64,000 nt of DNA from Sphingomonas sp. AP4-R1 (lineage in GTDB: Bacteria; Pseudomonadota; Alphaproteobacteria; Sphingomonadales; Sphingomonadaceae), in assembly GCF_013113735.1 (NCBI RefSeq), contig NZ_CP053346.1, forward strand, positions 4,106,001 through 4,170,000. Reading direction: 5' to 3'. The notes beneath the pieces were generated by a model, which saw nothing but the letters and a program-made list of their open reading frames with translations, was not told the origin of the DNA and made no database searches. A program made the position numbers and the translations under genes. This document shows positions 41,393 to 49,875 of this stretch, piece by piece (positions within the stretch are counted from its first letter, which is position 1; each line of letters starts with the position of its first letter).

Positions 41393-42115
41393 GTGAGCGA
41401 GATTCCCGAGCAGGATCGAGTAAAGCTGCGCCCACCTCCACATATGGTAACACTCCAGTTTGGAAGCCAGTGGAACGTCGTTACACCAGCCGTTTACCGT
41501 TACGAGGATCAACGCTGGATCGACGAGTTTTTTGACACCGGTAAGTTGCGCCTCAGTACGTTCGCGAAGTTCGCAACCTATGAAGATGAAGTTCGCGGCG
41601 ACAAGAACGAGGGCCAAGGTTTTTGCTACGGGGAAACAAGTGATAATAAGAGTGTGGTAGTGATGCAATCGCAGGGAATTAACGCAGCAGTACTTTGCTG
41701 CTCCCATCGATTATGTCAAGATTTGCAGCATGGATTCCAGAGAAATTCAGCCTTTCAGATAACAAACACGGTGGGCTTCTCTCTTGAAATATCTCGACAA
41801 CTTGCAGGCTTTCGGAACGGCATAGAAGGATCCTGTATTTACAGGTCGGATGCCACGATAAGTCGCGCCATAGATTTCGATTTTGAAAAGTACAAACTTC
41901 CGGACGGAAATCTCGACATGCAGATGGTGGCCGATGCCAGCACTCAGCTCGGCGGACCCGAATTATTGCTGCTGAAGAGAAAACGCTATGAGCGACAGCA
42001 AGAATATCGTCTGTTGTGGGAAATAGACACGATCGGAGCCGACTATGTTGATGTGGTCGCCCCACTTGCGCGTCAGTTCTGCCGTAAGGTCGAGGCAGAG
42101 GATTGGGGTGGGTAG
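41393..42115 (+). CDS. Accessory protein, DUF2971-like
   Basis: A 240-residue soluble protein starting with GTG at 41393, with AGGAG nine bases upstream, only 22 bases after the tRNA. The pattern WIDEFFDTGKLRLSTFAKF, DEVRGDKNEGQG and the later ERQQEYRLLWEID resembles the DUF2971 family, whose members often occur in defence or mobile regions; the match is by eye and moderate. Base and codon use is more AT-rich than the neighbours, suggesting transfer. It has no signal peptide. Confidence 0.55.
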   Translation: MSEIPEQDRVKLRPPPHMVTLQFGSQWNVVTPAVYRYEDQRWIDEFFDTGKLRLSTFAKFATYEDEVRGDKNEGQGFCYGETSDNKSVVVMQSQGINAAVLCCSHRLCQDLQHGFQRNSAFQITNTVGFSLEISRQLAGFRNGIEGSCIYRSDATISRAIDFDFEKYKLPDGNLDMQMVADASTQLGGPELLLLKRKRYERQQEYRLLWEIDTIGADYVDVVAPLARQFCRKVEAEDWGG

Positions 42116-42755
42116 TTTTCCACTTGGTGCAGCGCTCAGCCCTCTCAGAGCATGAGGTATAGGCCGCGACCAATTGTTTTCCTTCGGGAAAGTGATGACG
42201 CGCTGAGCTACCTTATGGGCAGTAACCGCGAAGAATGTCCTACACCTTCCCCCACTGCGATTGCGGCCATTTGCCGATCGCCTCCCCCAGTTGTGGCCCA
42301 ACTCATTGAAACGCTCCGAATTGCTCTGCTGGATGCGGAGGCGACCGTCCCGGCATCGAAAGTTAAAGGGCTGCCGATCTTGGCCTCATACCCCGGTGCG
42401 CTACGAGCCACGACCGCGCCACCATCAAGCTGGCCACTTGTGGGCGGCTTCCAGTTCATCGCGCGCATCGGACCAGCCAACACCTTAAATCGGCGGGCGC
42501 CTCACCCATTTCATGGCGACGCAGGTCAGCGAAGGCGTTATCAAAGAGAGATTGTCCGTCTCCACGTGCGCCGCGAACCTGAGCCCTGGCGATCCGTGCA
42601 ACGACCAGATAAGGCCTGTGCCTCACCTGACTCGATCCACCCACCGCCCACGACACTCCCCACGTCGAGGCTTGCGCGGATCCAGGCGGACGGGCAACGG
42701 TGGCATACGCGATCGTAACCAATCACGCCGCAGAGCGTTGGGCGATCCAGCAACG
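42116..42755. other. Region without a convincing gene; probable gene debris
   Basis: About 640 bases with no frame that shows a start, ribosome site and family pattern. On the minus strand, three adjacent frames give protein-like text in sequence (LFDNAFADLRRHE near 42540, ARDELEAAHKW near 42450, then FDAGTVASASSRA near 42340), which may be a decayed gene with frameshifts. No insertion sequence, integrase or copy of the tRNA end was seen. Confidence 0.4.
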
Positions 42756-43961
42756 GTGTACGGCACGGGCGAGTTGACGGCGCAGACGATCATAGAAACG
42801 GATGAAGCCGGCCCCGACCTGCCGGAAATCCTGTTCCGCTCCGATCATGTCGAGGTGCGCCGGATCGCAGCTGGAGACGGCCGCCATCAGGTGGTGACGT
42901 TCGAATCCTATCATGACGATGCCGGGTTCGACCGGATCGGTTTCGGCGAAACCTTCTTCGAGCGCGCGGGCTTCACCGGCATCCACGTCCTCTCCGCCGG
43001 CAACGACTGGTATCAATATCCCGAAATCGGCGCGGTGCTGGCGATCATCCGGGATGCGGTGGCCGGGGCCGAGAGCGTGCTGGCCTATGGCTCCAGCATG
43101 GGCGGCTATGCGGCGGTGCGCTTCGCCGACGCGATCGGCGCGACCGACGTACTGGCTCTGTCCCCCCAATATTCGATCGATCCGCGCCGGATGAAGGCGG
43201 ACAAGCGCTGGTGGTGGGATCAGAGGCGCATCCAATTCCTGCCTGAGCATAATGGGCCTCTGACATGCCGCGCACGCGTTGTGATCGCGTTCGATCCCAC
43301 GATCAAGCTGGACCTGCTTCACGCGGAGCGCATCGGCCACGATGTGAAGGCCGATCTTCTGCGGTTGGATTATGCCGGCCATCCGGTGACGACCGTGCTC
43401 GCCGAACTCGGCCTGCTGCAGAAAATGGCATTGGCTTTTGCGTCAGGCTCGGCTGATCCGGCGACCATCCAATCGGAATTTCTGGCGCGGCGCGAGGACG
43501 CATCGATGTGGCTCGCCGAATATGGTTCGCGTTTGCCCGACGGCGATAAATCCCGAGCGCGCGATCTCGCCGCGCGGGCCGTCGCGATCGCGCCCGGAAA
43601 TGCGACGATCCAGCACCAATATGGCATGCGCCTGCACGAACTCGGCCGATATGACGAAGCGATTGTGGCACATGAGATGGCCGTTGCGGCGTCGCCCCAC
43701 CCGATCTTCGTGTTGTCACTCAGCCGCTCGCTGTTTCATGCGGGACGCTTCGAGGATGCCGTAAATCGCGCCGAGCAAGCGTTGGCGGAGCGCAGCTTCG
43801 ACAGCGAATATTTCCGCTGGGCCGCCCGCGCGCGGCGCGGCGCGGGAGATCCCACAGGTGCTTATGAGCATGCGCGCTCGGCTTTCCGCCTGGCCCGCAC
43901 GATTCGTAATCTCGTGTCCTTGCTGCGCTATCGGATCGGGCTGGTCCGCGCGAACGGCTGA
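42756..43961 (+). CDS. Alpha/beta-hydrolase-like protein with TPR C-terminus
   Basis: A serine hydrolase-like N-terminal domain (VLAYGSSMGGYAAVRFAD, a G-x-S-x-G nucleophile elbow; RRIQFLPEHNGP; LRLDYAGHPVTTVLAEL with a candidate catalytic His) is joined to helical TPR-like repeats (AVAIAPGNATIQHQYGMRLHELGRYDEAIVAHEMAV and VLSLSRSLFHAGRFEDAVNRAEQALAE). The start is uncertain: GTG at 42756 and TTG at 42774 are candidates; the frame is open to 42513 without similarity. The function is unknown; similar hydrolase-TPR fusions occur with polysaccharide genes, but none are adjacent. Confidence 0.65.
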   Translation: MYGTGELTAQTIIETDEAGPDLPEILFRSDHVEVRRIAAGDGRHQVVTFESYHDDAGFDRIGFGETFFERAGFTGIHVLSAGNDWYQYPEIGAVLAIIRDAVAGAESVLAYGSSMGGYAAVRFADAIGATDVLALSPQYSIDPRRMKADKRWWWDQRRIQFLPEHNGPLTCRARVVIAFDPTIKLDLLHAERIGHDVKADLLRLDYAGHPVTTVLAELGLLQKMALAFASGSADPATIQSEFLARREDASMWLAEYGSRLPDGDKSRARDLAARAVAIAPGNATIQHQYGMRLHELGRYDEAIVAHEMAVAASPHPIFVLSLSRSLFHAGRFEDAVNRAEQALAERSFDSEYFRWAARARRGAGDPTGAYEHARSAFRLARTIRNLVSLLRYRIGLVRANG

Positions 43962-44336
43962 TCAGGCGTCGAGGCTCGCGGCACGGCTGCGCCGAAACAG
44001 AAACAAACCCACCGTTCCCAGCACCAGCCCGATCGCCACGCCGATCGTATCGGCCACCACATCCCAGATATCGGCGTCGCGATGGACGATCGGGGTGGCC
44101 TGGCTCAGTTCGATGAAGATGCCGAACAGCACCAGCGCGGCCGCGATCCAGATGGCGCCGCGCCGCGACCAGCCCAGCCGGGCGAGGAACGCCAGCGTGA
44201 CGAACGCCAGCACATGGCCGTCCTTGTCACTATGGCCGATCTCCGGACCGCCCGGAATGACCGCGCAGACATAAGCGAACAGCAGGGCCGCCCAGAAGGC
44301 CAGCCGCATCAGCTTCCGAAGGGTGGCAATGCTCAT
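43962..44336 (-). CDS. VanZ-like membrane protein
   Basis: A 124-residue protein with four predicted membrane helices: LAFWAALLFAYVCAVIPG, HVLAFVTLAFLARLG, IWIAAALVLFGIFIELSQA and VADTIGVAIGLVLGTVGLFLF. The combination of GHSDKDGHVLAF and FIELSQ...ADIWDVVADTIG matches the VanZ-like family (PF04892 type). Its role is unknown outside glycopeptide resistance clusters. It converges with the hydrolase gene, ending one base from it. Confidence 0.8.
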   Translation of the reverse strand: MSIATLRKLMRLAFWAALLFAYVCAVIPGGPEIGHSDKDGHVLAFVTLAFLARLGWSRRGAIWIAAALVLFGIFIELSQATPIVHRDADIWDVVADTIGVAIGLVLGTVGLFLFRRSRAASLDA

Positions 44337-44403
44337 TGTGCGGCGCAATATCAGCCGGGACACAGCGCGGCAACGGGCCTGCCCGGGCGAGCATTCCGCC
44401 ATA

Positions 44404-44435
44404 AACACAAAGGGGCCGCCCCGAAGGGCAGCCCC
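44404..44435 (-). terminator. Intrinsic terminator of rpmE
   Basis: On the minus strand, a 10-bp stem (GGGGCTGCCC / GGGCGGCCCC) with a TTCG loop is followed by TTTGTGTTTA. It lies 45 bases after the rpmE stop. Confidence 0.82.
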
Positions 44436-44480
44436 TGCATGCGAAACCGGCGGCAGGCGCAAGCCCGCCGCGCGCGTCTC

Positions 44481-44711
44481 TTACTTCTTGCCGAGCGTGA
44501 GACCGCCGAAGCGCTTGTTGAAGCGCGCGACCTGGCCGCCCTGATCGAGCAGCTGACCACGGCCGCCGGTCCAGGCCGGGTGAACCGTCGGATCGATGTC
44601 GAGCTGGAGCGTGTCGCCCTCGGCGCCCCAGGTGGAGCGCGTCTCGTAGGTGGTGCCATCGGTCATCTGGACCTTGATGACGTGATAATCGGGGTGAATG
44701 CCGCTCTTCAT
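44481..44711 (-). CDS. rpmE: 50S ribosomal protein L31 (cysteine-less form)
   Basis: A 76-residue large-subunit protein starting [20 protein letters not shown]. It contains HPAWTGG and ends [14 protein letters not shown], typical of alphaproteobacterial L31. It has no cysteines, so it is the zinc-free type. The frame is open further upstream; 44711 is the first start that matches the family N-terminus. It is the gene downstream of fabZ and is followed by a strong terminator. Confidence 0.96.
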   Translation of the reverse strand: MKSGIHPDYHVIKVQMTDGTTYETRSTWGAEGDTLQLDIDPTVHPAWTGGRGQLLDQGGQVARFNKRFGGLTLGKK

Positions 44712-44847
44712 AATCTCAGGCTCCTGGAATGACTGGTTACCGACCAGTCGGAGGGAAGCGGCGCCCATACAGGCGGACGCGGAAAAAGGAAAGAGGCGCC
44801 GGGATCTCGGCTCTTCGTCATCCCGGCGGAAGCGGATGACGGGAAAT

Positions 44848-45321
44848 TCAGTCCTTCGGCGGATCGGCGATCATCGCGGTGAAGTTCGCCTGCGCCGCGA
44901 CCTTGCCGTCGATCAGCGCCTTGCCGGCGAACTTGCAGACCGACGCCCGCTTCTGGACGAATTCCACCTCGAGCTTCAGCAGCACGCCGGGCTCCACGGG
45001 GCTGCGGAACTTCGCCTCGTCGATCGCCATGAAATAGACGAGCTTGCCCGATCCGGCGAGGCCGAGCGATTCCACCGCGAGAACACCGGCGGCCTGCGCC
45101 AGCGCCTCGACGATCAGCACGCCCGGCATGATCGGACGGCCGGGAAAATGGCCCTGGAAGAAGCTTTCGTTGATCGTCACGGCCTTCACCGCGACGATCG
45201 AACGATCGGGCACCAGTTCCTCGACGCGATCGACGAGGAGCATGGGATAGCGGTGCGGAAGCGCCGCCATCACCCGCTTGATGTCCAGGGGGCCCATGTT
45301 CGGGCGCTCCGCCTCGCTCAT
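44848..45321 (-). CDS. fabZ: 3-hydroxyacyl-ACP dehydratase FabZ
   Basis: Dehydrates 3-hydroxyacyl-ACP in fatty-acid elongation. The 157 residues include [12 protein letters not shown], the catalytic His58 in [14 protein letters not shown], and Glu72 in [11 protein letters not shown]. It sits eight bases after ompH/skp. In LPS-making bacteria lpxD precedes and lpxA follows fabZ here; neither is present. Confidence 0.97.
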   Translation of the reverse strand: MSEAERPNMGPLDIKRVMAALPHRYPMLLVDRVEELVPDRSIVAVKAVTINESFFQGHFPGRPIMPGVLIVEALAQAAGVLAVESLGLAGSGKLVYFMAIDEAKFRSPVEPGVLLKLEVEFVQKRASVCKFAGKALIDGKVAAQANFTAMIADPPKD

Positions 45322-45328
45322 CGTGCGC

Positions 45329-45985
45329 TTAGCGGCCCTGCGGCGCGGCCTTGGCGGGCGCGGCGGCGGCAGGAGCAGCGGCGGCCGGCGCGGCAGCGGC
45401 AGGAGCCGTCGGCTGCGGACGGACGATCTGCACCGACGTCAGCTTCTGATCCAGCAGCGGCAGCACCGCGGTCGTCACGTCACCGGCCGGATCGGCGGCC
45501 AGCACGGTGCCGCGCGGCACGACCAGAGCGGCCTTGCGCTGGGCGCGGACCTGCTCGGCGATCGGAACGGCGGCCTGGATGATCTGCTCGCGCACATAAG
45601 CGGCCGAATCCTGGATCGCCTGCTGCACGCCGAGCGCCTGCTGACGGGCTTCCTGCATCTTGTCCTCGGCGGCGCCGAGCGACTGCTGCGTGGCGGGGGG
45701 CAGCTTCGACGGATCGCCGTTCGGGCCGAGCAGCTTCTGTGCGGCGGTCACCTGCGTCTGATAGGCGGTGCGCGCCTGCTCGAACGCGGTGTTCGCCTGC
45801 TGCTGCGGGCCCTGATAGCGCGTGATCATCTGCGACTGCGCGTTCTTGGCGGCGGCGCTGTCGCTGTACAGACGCTCGATATCGATCGACAGGATGCCAC
45901 CGGTCGCGGCCTGCGCGAACACCGGCGAAGCCGCCGTCACCGAGAGGAGCGCGACGATCGCCGCACGGTTGAACTTGCTGATCAT
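45329..45985 (-). CDS. OmpH/Skp-like periplasmic chaperone
   Basis: A 218-residue exported protein with a signal peptide ([19 protein letters not shown]) and a long helical coiled-coil region ([36 protein letters not shown] and [20 protein letters not shown]), as in Skp, which guides unfolded outer-membrane proteins to BamA. Its C-terminus is an Ala/Pro-rich tail. The ATG overlaps the bamA stop by one base (TAATG). The position downstream of bamA is conserved. Confidence 0.9.
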   Translation of the reverse strand: MISKFNRAAIVALLSVTAASPVFAQAATGGILSIDIERLYSDSAAAKNAQSQMITRYQGPQQQANTAFEQARTAYQTQVTAAQKLLGPNGDPSKLPPATQQSLGAAEDKMQEARQQALGVQQAIQDSAAYVREQIIQAAVPIAEQVRAQRKAALVVPRGTVLAADPAGDVTTAVLPLLDQKLTSVQIVRPQPTAPAAAAPAAAAPAAAAPAKAAPQGR

Positions 45986-48672
45986 TAGAATTGCGTCCCT
46001 ACGTTGAAGGTGAAGAGCTTGGGATCATCGCCAGCATATTTGACGAGAACCTTGGCGATATCGATACGGAAAGGCCCGAACGGCGAATTCCAGTTCACGC
46101 CGAAGCCAACGGAAACGCGGGGCTTCCACGTATTGCCGACATAGACTTCCTGGAAGCCAGGAATGCTCTGCCCGACGAGCGTGGAGCCCTCGGCGCAGGT
46201 GGAGGTGCCGGCGGGCACGGACTGCGAAACGCCACTGGTGCTGTTGTAGCAGGTCAGCGTGCCGTCGGCATTCGGCGTGGCGCGGAACTGGCCCGCCACC
46301 GGAATGTTCGTCGTCGCCGGCTTGGTGAGCCCGAAGACCGAGCCGGCGATCGCGAAGATCGACGGACGCAGGCCCAGTTCGCGCGCGCCGTTGCCCAGCG
46401 GCAGTTCCAGATCAAGCTTGGCCATATAATAAGCCCGGCCGCCGAGCGCGTCGTCCGACATCTGCTTGCGGTCGCTCACCGGATTGCCGTTCGCATCATA
46501 AGGCACGCGCAGCACGCGCGGGCCGACGCCGCGAATGTCGAAGCCGGCAAATTCCGGCTGCCCCAGGAAGAAGCGGTCTGTCAGGCGCACCTTGTCGATG
46601 TTCGGGCCACGGCTGCTGTTGAGCGAATAAATGTATCCGCCCTCGCCGTTGAGCGACAGGATCATGCCCTTCAGGATCTGGTGATACTGATGCCCCTCCG
46701 CGCGGGTGCGGATGTAGCGGACGCTGCCGCCGAAGCCGGCAAAATCCTGGCTCAGCACGAAGCGACGGCCGGCCGTCGGGCGGCGGCGATCGTTCAGATT
46801 GTCGAACACGATCGAATAGCCGATCGAGGAGGTCAGTCGATTGCCGATCGAATCGCAAAGATAGCGGCCGGCCAGCAGCGGATCGCAGGCGAAATTGTTG
46901 GTCAGCACCGACTGGCCGTTCGCATCCGTCTGGTAGAAGGAATAGAAGCTGCTCTTGTCGAGGCTGACCTTGTCGTAGCTGAGGCCGTAACGGAGCGCGA
47001 GGCTCCAATATTCGGTCAGCGGCACACCGGCACGGACCTGGAAGCCCGTCGTGACCTGGCTGTAGGTCGTATTACGATCGTTGTTCACATAGTTGAACGA
47101 GTTCAGATCGCGACGGAACACATCGACGCCCAGCGCGATCGACTTGTCGAACAGATACGGCTCGGTGAAGCCCACCGACACCGACTTCGAATAGACCGAA
47201 TAATCGACGCTGGTGCGGACTTCCTGGCCCTTGCCCATGAAGTTGGACTGGGTGATCGAGGCGTTGACGATGAACTTCTCGAGGCTGGAATAGCCCGCCG
47301 ACACCTGCAGCTGGCCGGTCGACTTCTCTTCCAGATTGGCTTCGAGGATCACCTTGTCCGGCGAGGAACCCTGCTTCTGGCCGATCTCCAGCTTGTCCTG
47401 GAAGAAGCCCAGGCTCTGGATGCGATCGCGCGAACGCTTCACGCGGAAGCCGTTGAAGGCGTCGCCCTCGGCCAGGCGGAATTCGCGGCGGACGACCTTG
47501 TCGCGCGTGATCGTGTTGCCGTTGATGTCGACCCGCTCGACATAAACGCGCGGCGCGTCGGCGACCTGGAAGGTCACGCTCATCGTGAGCGTATCCTTGT
47601 CGCGCTGGAAGTCGGGGCGCACGTCCGCAAAGGCATAGCCCAGCAGGCCGGCCGTCTCGGTGATCGTGTCGACCGTGTCTTCCACGACCTTGGCGTTGTA
47701 CCAGTCGCCCTTCTTGAAGTGAATCAGATACTTCAGCGTCTCGGGCTTCAGGTCGCGGATCTGGCTTTCCAGATCGACATCGCCGAATTTGTAGCGCTGG
47801 CCTTCCTCCACCACGTAGGTGACGATGAAGTCGCGCTTGTTCGGCGTCAGCTCGGCCACGGCCGAGACGACGTGGAAGTCGGCATAGCCCTGCGTCAGGT
47901 AGAACTGGCGCAGTTTCTGCTGGTCATAGGCCAGACGATCGGGATCGTAGCTCGTGCCGCCCGAGAAGATCTTGGTGAGGCCGGTCTGCTTGGTCACCAT
48001 CTCGCCGCGCAGGCGGCCGTCCGAGAATTTCTCGTTTCCGATGATGTTGATCTTGCGGATGCGCGACTTCGGACCCTCGTGAATCTCGAAGACGACGTCG
48101 ACGCGATTCTGGTCGAGCTGAACCATCTTCGGCTCGACGGTCGCGGCATAGCGCCCCTGGCGCTTGTACAGTTCGATGATGCGGGCGACGTCCGCGCGCG
48201 TCTTGGATCGCGTGAAGATCTGGCGCGGCGCGAGTTTGATCTCGGGCCGGATCTTGTCTTCCTTGATGCGCTTGTTGCCCTCCAGCACGATCCGGTTGAT
48301 CACCGGATTTTCGCGCACCTGCAGCACGATATTGCCCGTGTCCGCGCCCGCGATCGTGACGTCGGCGAACAGTTCGGACGCATAGAGGTCCTTCAGCGCC
48401 TGATCGAGATCGGCTGCCGTATAGGCCTGGCCGGCCGTCAGCTTCACATAGGAGCGGACGGTATCCGCCTCGAGGCGCTGGTTGCCCGTCACGTTGATCG
48501 AATGGATCGTCCCCGAGATCACCGGCGGCAGCGCGGCCGGAGGCGGCGCCACGGGCGCTTGGGGAACGGGCGTCCGCACCGGCCGCTGGCCGAGCGCAGG
48601 GGCTCCGGCCAGCATGGAGCCGATCAGGAAGGCCGAAGCGTAACGTGCACCCGTCTTGTTCTGAAACTTCAC
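45985..48672 (-). CDS. bamA: Outer membrane protein assembly factor BamA
   Basis: Omp85 family barrel that inserts beta-barrel proteins. GTG at 48672 (AAGGG upstream) is chosen over a GTG at 48723; it gives 895 residues. A signal peptide (YASAFLIGSMLAGAPALGQ) is followed by five POTRA domains (from TIHSINVTGNQRLEADTVRSYV to VYVERVDINGNTITRDKVVRREF) and a barrel with the family loop motif (FDIRGVGPR). It ends with the aromatic C-terminal signal (VGTQF). Confidence 0.96.
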   Translation of the reverse strand: MKFQNKTGARYASAFLIGSMLAGAPALGQRPVRTPVPQAPVAPPPAALPPVISGTIHSINVTGNQRLEADTVRSYVKLTAGQAYTAADLDQALKDLYASELFADVTIAGADTGNIVLQVRENPVINRIVLEGNKRIKEDKIRPEIKLAPRQIFTRSKTRADVARIIELYKRQGRYAATVEPKMVQLDQNRVDVVFEIHEGPKSRIRKINIIGNEKFSDGRLRGEMVTKQTGLTKIFSGGTSYDPDRLAYDQQKLRQFYLTQGYADFHVVSAVAELTPNKRDFIVTYVVEEGQRYKFGDVDLESQIRDLKPETLKYLIHFKKGDWYNAKVVEDTVDTITETAGLLGYAFADVRPDFQRDKDTLTMSVTFQVADAPRVYVERVDINGNTITRDKVVRREFRLAEGDAFNGFRVKRSRDRIQSLGFFQDKLEIGQKQGSSPDKVILEANLEEKSTGQLQVSAGYSSLEKFIVNASITQSNFMGKGQEVRTSVDYSVYSKSVSVGFTEPYLFDKSIALGVDVFRRDLNSFNYVNNDRNTTYSQVTTGFQVRAGVPLTEYWSLALRYGLSYDKVSLDKSSFYSFYQTDANGQSVLTNNFACDPLLAGRYLCDSIGNRLTSSIGYSIVFDNLNDRRRPTAGRRFVLSQDFAGFGGSVRYIRTRAEGHQYHQILKGMILSLNGEGGYIYSLNSSRGPNIDKVRLTDRFFLGQPEFAGFDIRGVGPRVLRVPYDANGNPVSDRKQMSDDALGGRAYYMAKLDLELPLGNGARELGLRPSIFAIAGSVFGLTKPATTNIPVAGQFRATPNADGTLTCYNSTSGVSQSVPAGTSTCAEGSTLVGQSIPGFQEVYVGNTWKPRVSVGFGVNWNSPFGPFRIDIAKVLVKYAGDDPKLFTFNVGTQF

Positions 48673-48741
48673 CCGTCCGCCCTTAAATCCGATAGCAGTG
48701 CCGGGCCCCAATTTCCGGCGCACCGCCCTGCCCCATCCCGA

Positions 48742-49875
48742 TCAGCCGATCAAGCCAGCAAGCGTCCGCCAGAGACCAAGCGAGCCGAGATCATTGATCG
48801 TCACGAACACCATGAAGCCCAGCAGCATCGCCAAACCTGAACGAAACGCCCAATCGTGGGCCCGTTCTGGCAGCGGCCGCCGGCTGATCCCCTCGATCAC
48901 GTAGAAGAGCAGATGCCCACCGTCGAGCATAGGAATTGGCAAGAGATTGATGAACCCGAGATTTATCGAGATCAACGCCATGAAGTGGATGATCGCGACA
49001 ACCCCGAAGGATACCGTTTCACCGGAATAGCGTGCGATCTGGATCGGGCCGCCCAGTTCCTTGGCCGGCCGCGCGCCGGTGATGATCTGTCCGATCACAT
49101 CGACCATCGTCCGCACGGTCTGCACCGTTTCATGCACGGCCGCGCCGATGATGCCCGCAGGCCCCATCCGCTGATAGATTTCGCGGCCCGGCGTCACGCC
49201 CAGCAGCCCCATGCGCTGCGGATTGCCGAGGTCGTCCTTGATTTCGCGCACCGAAGGCGTCGCGGACAGCGCAATATGGCGGCCGCCGCGTTCGACATCC
49301 AGCGCCATCGGTGCGCCCGGACGCACCGAAACATAGATGGCCAGATCCTCGAAGCGCGAGATGGCCCGGCCGTCGATCGCGACGATCCGGTCACCCGGCT
49401 TGATCCCGGCCTTCTCCGCCGCCGATTGGGCGACGACGCCGGAAATCACGGCCGGCGTCTGCGGCACGCCATAGAGGGTGAAGAAGCCCGCGAAGATCGC
49501 GATGGCGATGAGGAAATTGGTGAGCGGCCCGGCCAGCACGATCAGGAAGCGCTGCCACAGCGGCTTGCCCTGAAAGGTGCGGGCCTTCTCGGCCGCAGGC
49601 AGGCGCAGCCAGGCCGGATCGGTGCGGCCGGCCGGGCCCATGTCACCCGCAAACTTCACATAGCCGCCCAGCGGCAGCGCCGAGACGCGCCAGCGCGTGC
49701 CGCGCTTGTCGGTCCAGCCGGTCAGTTCCTTGCCCATGCCGATCGAGAAGGTTTCGGCATGGACGCCGAACCAGCGCCCGACGAAATAATGGCCCAGCTC
49801 GTGCAGGAAGACGAGCGGTCCGATGACGACGACGAAACCGAACAGAGCGAGCAGGATGTTCGGTATCGCGGTCAT
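48742..49875 (-). CDS. rseP: RIP metalloprotease RseP (site-2 protease)
   Basis: Intramembrane zinc protease. The zinc site HELGH is at residues 25-29 in VFLHELGHYFVGRWFGV; the third ligand is in INLLPIPMLDGGHLLFYVIE. One PDZ domain (SGVVAQSAAEKAGIKPGDRIVAIDGRAI) is visible between membrane helices; E. coli RseP has two. Length is 377 residues. The ATG at 49875 overlaps the dxr stop (ATGA). Substrates are likely anti-sigma or signal-peptide remnants; the anti-sigma gene at 62.8 kb is not of the RseA type. Confidence 0.95.
   Translation of the reverse strand: MTAIPNILLALFGFVVVIGPLVFLHELGHYFVGRWFGVHAETFSIGMGKELTGWTDKRGTRWRVSALPLGGYVKFAGDMGPAGRTDPAWLRLPAAEKARTFQGKPLWQRFLIVLAGPLTNFLIAIAIFAGFFTLYGVPQTPAVISGVVAQSAAEKAGIKPGDRIVAIDGRAISRFEDLAIYVSVRPGAPMALDVERGGRHIALSATPSVREIKDDLGNPQRMGLLGVTPGREIYQRMGPAGIIGAAVHETVQTVRTMVDVIGQIITGARPAKELGGPIQIARYSGETVSFGVVAIIHFMALISINLGFINLLPIPMLDGGHLLFYVIEGISRRPLPERAHDWAFRSGLAMLLGFMVFVTINDLGSLGLWRTLAGLIG

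Noticed and set aside
42152..42718. 188-residue plus-strand frame in the accessory gap
   Set aside because: Pro/Arg-rich, no ribosome site or family pattern; judged noise.
41281..44336. Integrative element bounded by the tRNA-Ser 3' end
   Set aside because: No second copy of the tRNA end and no integrase were found within the window, so only a possible remnant is reported.
45991..48840. 949-residue plus-strand frame opposite bamA
   Set aside because: Antisense shadow; POTRA and barrel features are on the minus strand.
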